From positions 1,583,731-1,647,730 of the forward strand of contig NZ_BMXF01000001.1 of NCBI RefSeq assembly GCF_014651615.1: DNA of 64,000 nt, written 5' to 3'. This document shows positions 61,117 through 64,000 of this stretch, one piece after another. The notes below the pieces were generated by a model. The model did no database searches, had not been told where the DNA came from, and was given only the letters and a program-made list of their open reading frames with translations. A program made the position numbers and the translations under genes. The stretch is from Persicitalea jodogahamensis. Its GTDB lineage: Bacteria; Bacteroidota; Bacteroidia; Cytophagales; Spirosomataceae. The first letter of the stretch is position 1. Each line of letters begins with the position of its first letter.

Positions 61117-62463
61117 TCACACTCCCAGCACATTTTTCTCCAAAAATGCATTCCGAAACTTTCCCTTTGGATCATATTGCTTTACCACTTCCCTGAACTC
61201 AGGTAGTTTGGGATAATGCTTTTCCAACTCCCCGGGAGGCATCGTAAACAACTTGCCCCAGTGCGGCCGGGCTTTGTAGGGGGCCAGTTCCCGCTCCACG
61301 ATCGGTAGTAGTTTGCTCACGCCGGGCCAGTCGGGCTTCCAGGTGAAGTGAATCGTGATGCAGTCCTGCTGGTAGCACGGGCTCATCCATAAGTTGTCCG
61401 CCGCGATGGCGCGGACTTCGGAAGTGAGCAGGTACGGCCCTACCTGGTCGCCGAGGCGGGCGATGGCCATAATGGCATCCACGGCGTTCTGGCGCGGTAC
61501 AAAGTACTCAGACTGCAACTCGTCGCCGCTGCTGGGCGTAAAGCCCATTTTGAAGTGTGGCATCCGTTCGTACCACGGACCGGGAACGCCCATTTGGGCG
61601 GTGCAGTTTTCGGCAGAAAGTTCGGGGATGGGGTGCAGGTTTTTGGTGGCGAGCGTGGCCCCCAACCATTCTTTCTGGTTCATTTGGGGCGCATCGGCGC
61701 GCTGCTTTACCCATACTTCGGCGATGTTCTGGCTTTGCCAGTTGGTGAATAGACTCACACTGTACCCGCTGGCCTGAATTTCGTCAAAATGATCCTGCAA
61801 CTGAGCGAGAGGCATATTTTCGTAGACATACTGCGTCATCTCAAAAGTAGGTTGAAGGTCGAGGGTGACCTTGGTCAGCACGCCCAGCGCACCCAGATGA
61901 ACTACGGCGGCGTTGAACTTTTCTCCATCTTTTTCCCGCGAGAGCCTCACGGTCTCGCCGTCGGCTGTCAGCATTTCCAACTCTGACACCGCCGAAGCCA
62001 GATTGCCATTCTTCTCACCCGAACCGTGAGTGGCCGTGGCAATGGCCCCCGCTACCGAAATATGCGGCAGCGAAGCCAGGTTGTGTAGCGCATACCCCTG
62101 CTCGTGAATGTACGGACTCAGATCACCGTACCTGCTGTTGGCATTGACGGTTACAGACTTTCCGTCGCTGGGAATACCCCAGGAAGGACGATTTTCCATC
62201 TGCATAAAGCGACTGTCGGAATCGGCAATGGTGTTGAAGCAATGGCGGGTACCCAGTACTTTAAACTTGTCGTATTTCCCAAGGTAGTACTTAGCCTCTT
62301 CCAGCGACTGACCCTTATCCAACTTGGTAGTACTATACATGATATTGCCCGCCCAGTTTTTGAGTACTTCGGCTTTACTTTCGGCTTGGCAGCTCACCAG
62401 AGGAGAATACAGTGGTGCGGTCATAAGTGCTGAGGATAGTTTAAGGAAAGTTCGCTTTTTCAT
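61117..62463 (-). CDS. exported FAD-dependent sugar-lactone oxidase (D-arabinono-1,4-lactone oxidase type)
   Basis: This 448-residue protein has a twin-Lys/Arg leader (MKKRTFLKLSSAL) with a Cys at 24 (VSCQ), which suggests a Tat or lipoprotein signal. A VAO-type FAD domain (about 35-215) shows GTRHCFNTIADSD near 56 and the HGSG motif near 140, and an ALO C-terminal domain (about 215-446) ends RKHW-like KFRNAFLEKNVLGV. The family oxidises aldonolactones or alditols with oxygen. By context it may act on sugar lactones. The substrate is not known. Confidence 0.85.
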   Translation of the reverse strand: MKKRTFLKLSSALMTAPLYSPLVSCQAESKAEVLKNWAGNIMYSTTKLDKGQSLEEAKYYLGKYDKFKVLGTRHCFNTIADSDSRFMQMENRPSWGIPSDGKSVTVNANSRYGDLSPYIHEQGYALHNLASLPHISVAGAIATATHGSGEKNGNLASAVSELEMLTADGETVRLSREKDGEKFNAAVVHLGALGVLTKVTLDLQPTFEMTQYVYENMPLAQLQDHFDEIQASGYSVSLFTNWQSQNIAEVWVKQRADAPQMNQKEWLGATLATKNLHPIPELSAENCTAQMGVPGPWYERMPHFKMGFTPSSGDELQSEYFVPRQNAVDAIMAIARLGDQVGPYLLTSEVRAIAADNLWMSPCYQQDCITIHFTWKPDWPGVSKLLPIVERELAPYKARPHWGKLFTMPPGELEKHYPKLPEFREVVKQYDPKGKFRNAFLEKNVLGV

Positions 62464-62571
62464 CGGGGAGGGTTTAGGTTTTTTTTGTAAAACTTAATTG
62501 ACATTGAAGATGTTACCCTCGAATAACTACTGCTTTTGGATAACTTTCAACTTTCAATTCTCCACTTTCCA

Positions 62572-64000
62572 CTATAACGTAGGATGCTTGCGGTGGAAAT
62601 CCGTGGCGTCCTGGTATGCTTTGGCAACGCCAAGTACCTTACCCTCCTGGAACAACTGCCCCATGAACGTGATGCTCGTCGGCGTGCCCCGACTGCTGAA
62701 CCCATTGGGAAGTACCACGCAGGGATGTCCCGTAAGGTTGGTGGTGCCAAGGTTGCCGCCACCATAAGAAGGTGAAATGTAGACTTCCACATTGGCTTTT
62801 TTAAGAACATCGTAAACGTCCTGAATGAGTTTGGTGCGCAGCCGGTTGGCCTGCAGGTACTCTACCGCCGGAACGAAACGGGCCGCCCGGAAGGAATTGG
62901 GCCAGGCATTTTTGGTCTGGCGCACCAGTAAATCGTCGCGATTAGAGCGGGTCATCTCGTCAAAACCCGCCGCTCCTTCGACAGAAATAATGGACGTCAT
63001 GGCACTGAGCGGGTAGTCGGGTAGTTCCATGGGCACGAGTTCCGCACCCAGTTTTTTGAGCTCAACCAGCGTCAGCGAATCGTTCGTTTTGTTATTGTAA
63101 TCAGTTTCGAAAGCTTTTTTCAAATACCCAATCCGCATTCCTTTCAGCGATTTCAGGGGGGCGTAGTTGAAAGGTGCGTCGATAATGGTCGGATCGAGGT
63201 CATCAGGGCCGTAGATGGCATTGAAAACCAACGCGCAGTCTTCCACCGAGCGGCAGATCGGCCCGATTTTGTCCATGCTCCAGCTCAGGGCCATGGCTCC
63301 GTGGCGGCTCACCCGGCCGTAGGTAGGGCGTAAGCCCGTGGTGCCGCAGACAGTGGACGGCGACACAATGCTACCCAGCGTTTCGGTGCCGATGGCGAAG
63401 GGCAGTAGCCCCGCCGAAACCGACGACGCCGAACCCGCCGAAGAGCCGCTCGATCCACTTTCCGTATCCCAGGGATTGCGGGTTTTTTCGCCGTACCATA
63501 CATCGCCCATGGCCAGGGCACCCATCGTCAGCTTGGCGCAAAGTACCGCCCTGGCAGCTTCCAGTTTCTGGATTACGGTCGCGTTCAGATCCAGCGTCTG
63601 ATCTTTGTACGGTCCGGCTCCCCAGGTAGTTTTGTAGCCTTTGCGAGCCAGCAAATCCTTGGCACCGTAAGGAATGCCATGCAGCAATCCCCGGTACTTT
63701 CCGGCTTTGATTTCCTCATCGGCCTTGCGGGCCTGCGCCAGAGCGAGTTCGTCGGTGAAGGTGATGACACAGTGAAGCTGAGGGTCGTACTTTTTTAGTC
63801 TTGCCAAAAAAAACTCTGTTAGTTCGACGGAAGTAATTTGCCGCGAACGCAGTAGTGAGGCCAGTTCCGAAATGGTGTAAAAAGCCAGGTCGTCTTTGTT
63901 TTTTGGCAAAGTGGATTTTATCAACGTGCTGTACTTGAAAGGCTTCTGCACCGAGTCGAGCATGAAACCTGTAGGTAGCGGATTGAAGTACAAAGCCGGG
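62572..64000 (-). CDS. amidase signature family protein (N-terminus off the window)
   Basis: The frame runs open through the right edge and about 476 residues are visible; the N-terminus is missing. The amidase signature is intact: the catalytic Lys in AKDLLARKG, the Ser in GSSGSSAGSAS and the nucleophile Ser in TETLGSIVSPS. It resembles GatA-like amidases, but no gatB or gatC is next to it, so a stand-alone amide hydrolase is likelier. Its substrate is not identifiable. Confidence 0.88.
   Translation of the reverse strand, partial: PALYFNPLPTGFMLDSVQKPFKYSTLIKSTLPKNKDDLAFYTISELASLLRSRQITSVELTEFFLARLKKYDPQLHCVITFTDELALAQARKADEEIKAGKYRGLLHGIPYGAKDLLARKGYKTTWGAGPYKDQTLDLNATVIQKLEAARAVLCAKLTMGALAMGDVWYGEKTRNPWDTESGSSGSSAGSASSVSAGLLPFAIGTETLGSIVSPSTVCGTTGLRPTYGRVSRHGAMALSWSMDKIGPICRSVEDCALVFNAIYGPDDLDPTIIDAPFNYAPLKSLKGMRIGYLKKAFETDYNNKTNDSLTLVELKKLGAELVPMELPDYPLSAMTSIISVEGAAGFDEMTRSNRDDLLVRQTKNAWPNSFRAARFVPAVEYLQANRLRTKLIQDVYDVLKKANVEVYISPSYGGGNLGTTNLTGHPCVVLPNGFSSRGTPTSITFMGQLFQEGKVLGVAKAYQDATDFHRKHPTL

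Overview
The window reads as chromosomal DNA of a Bacteroidota bacterium, most likely order Cytophagales and possibly a Spirosomataceae/Dyadobacter-type genus. The signs are a gliding/type IX secretion operon gldK-gldL-gldM-gldN with an adjacent PorP/SprF-family gene, a menaquinone gene (menA), two outer-membrane beta-barrel TonB-dependent receptors, a CtlX-type citrulline hydrolase, weak Shine-Dalgarno sites, and several TAnnTTTG -7 promoter boxes typical of the Bacteroidota primary sigma factor. Genus assignment is an inference. Base composition is close to 50% GC. I see no rRNA, tRNA, CRISPR array, prophage or insertion sequence. Coding density is high and no gap between genes exceeds about 260 bases once starts are refined.

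Layout. 1-2.5 kb: a DUF1549/DUF1553 cytochrome-domain lipoprotein cut by the left edge. 2.7-11.7 kb: carbohydrate catabolism, with an AraC regulator, a zinc alcohol dehydrogenase, a fuconolactonase-type amidohydrolase, UxaA and UxaB homologues, a DUF718 mutarotase, an exported sulfatase and an exported DinB protein. 11.9-15.3 kb: a two-component system, a PepSY-like periplasmic protein and a di-haem cytochrome. 15.6-21.9 kb: a TonB-dependent receptor, an exported glycerophosphodiesterase, an FG-GAP protein and GlpD. 22-24.2 kb: a small helical protein, a BON-LysM protein and a VWA protein. 24.4-29.2 kb, minus strand: sufC-sufD-sufS-sufE-sufT plus a bacilliredoxin, with no sufB. 29.5-32 kb: arginine deiminase and CtlX. 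32.2-43.2 kb: a mixed housekeeping stretch (DUF2383, GH13, menA, exo/endonuclease, two GNATs, acyl-ACP desaturase, plsC, a small secreted protein, a Rossmann oxidoreductase, a methyltransferase, an acyltransferase). 43.3-48.6 kb: an APC permease, an AraC regulator and a second TonB-dependent receptor. 48.8-57.9 kb, all minus: sucD, DUF4271, hemD, porP/sprF, gldK, gldL, gldM, gldN. 58.1-64 kb: a small membrane protein, a hexuronate-type MFS transporter, a TrpF-like protein, a sugar-lactone oxidase and an amidase cut by the right edge.

How the genes work together. The 3.6-9.3 kb genes and the MFS transporter near 59-60 kb fit uptake and oxidation of a uronic acid and/or a 6-deoxy sugar, but the set mixes galacturonate-type (UxaA/UxaB) and fucose-type (lactonase, mutarotase) enzymes. 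The suf genes build Fe-S clusters. The gld/por block encodes the T9SS core motor and ring. Several intrinsic terminators divide the genome into units, including one inside the gld operon between gldK and gldL. The heptamer AAGTACC/GGTACTT is strikingly over-represented throughout. I found no clear defence island or wholly new multigene system. The best leads are the mosaic sugar-acid locus, the internal gld terminator, the repeat insertion in GldN, and the recurrent heptamer.
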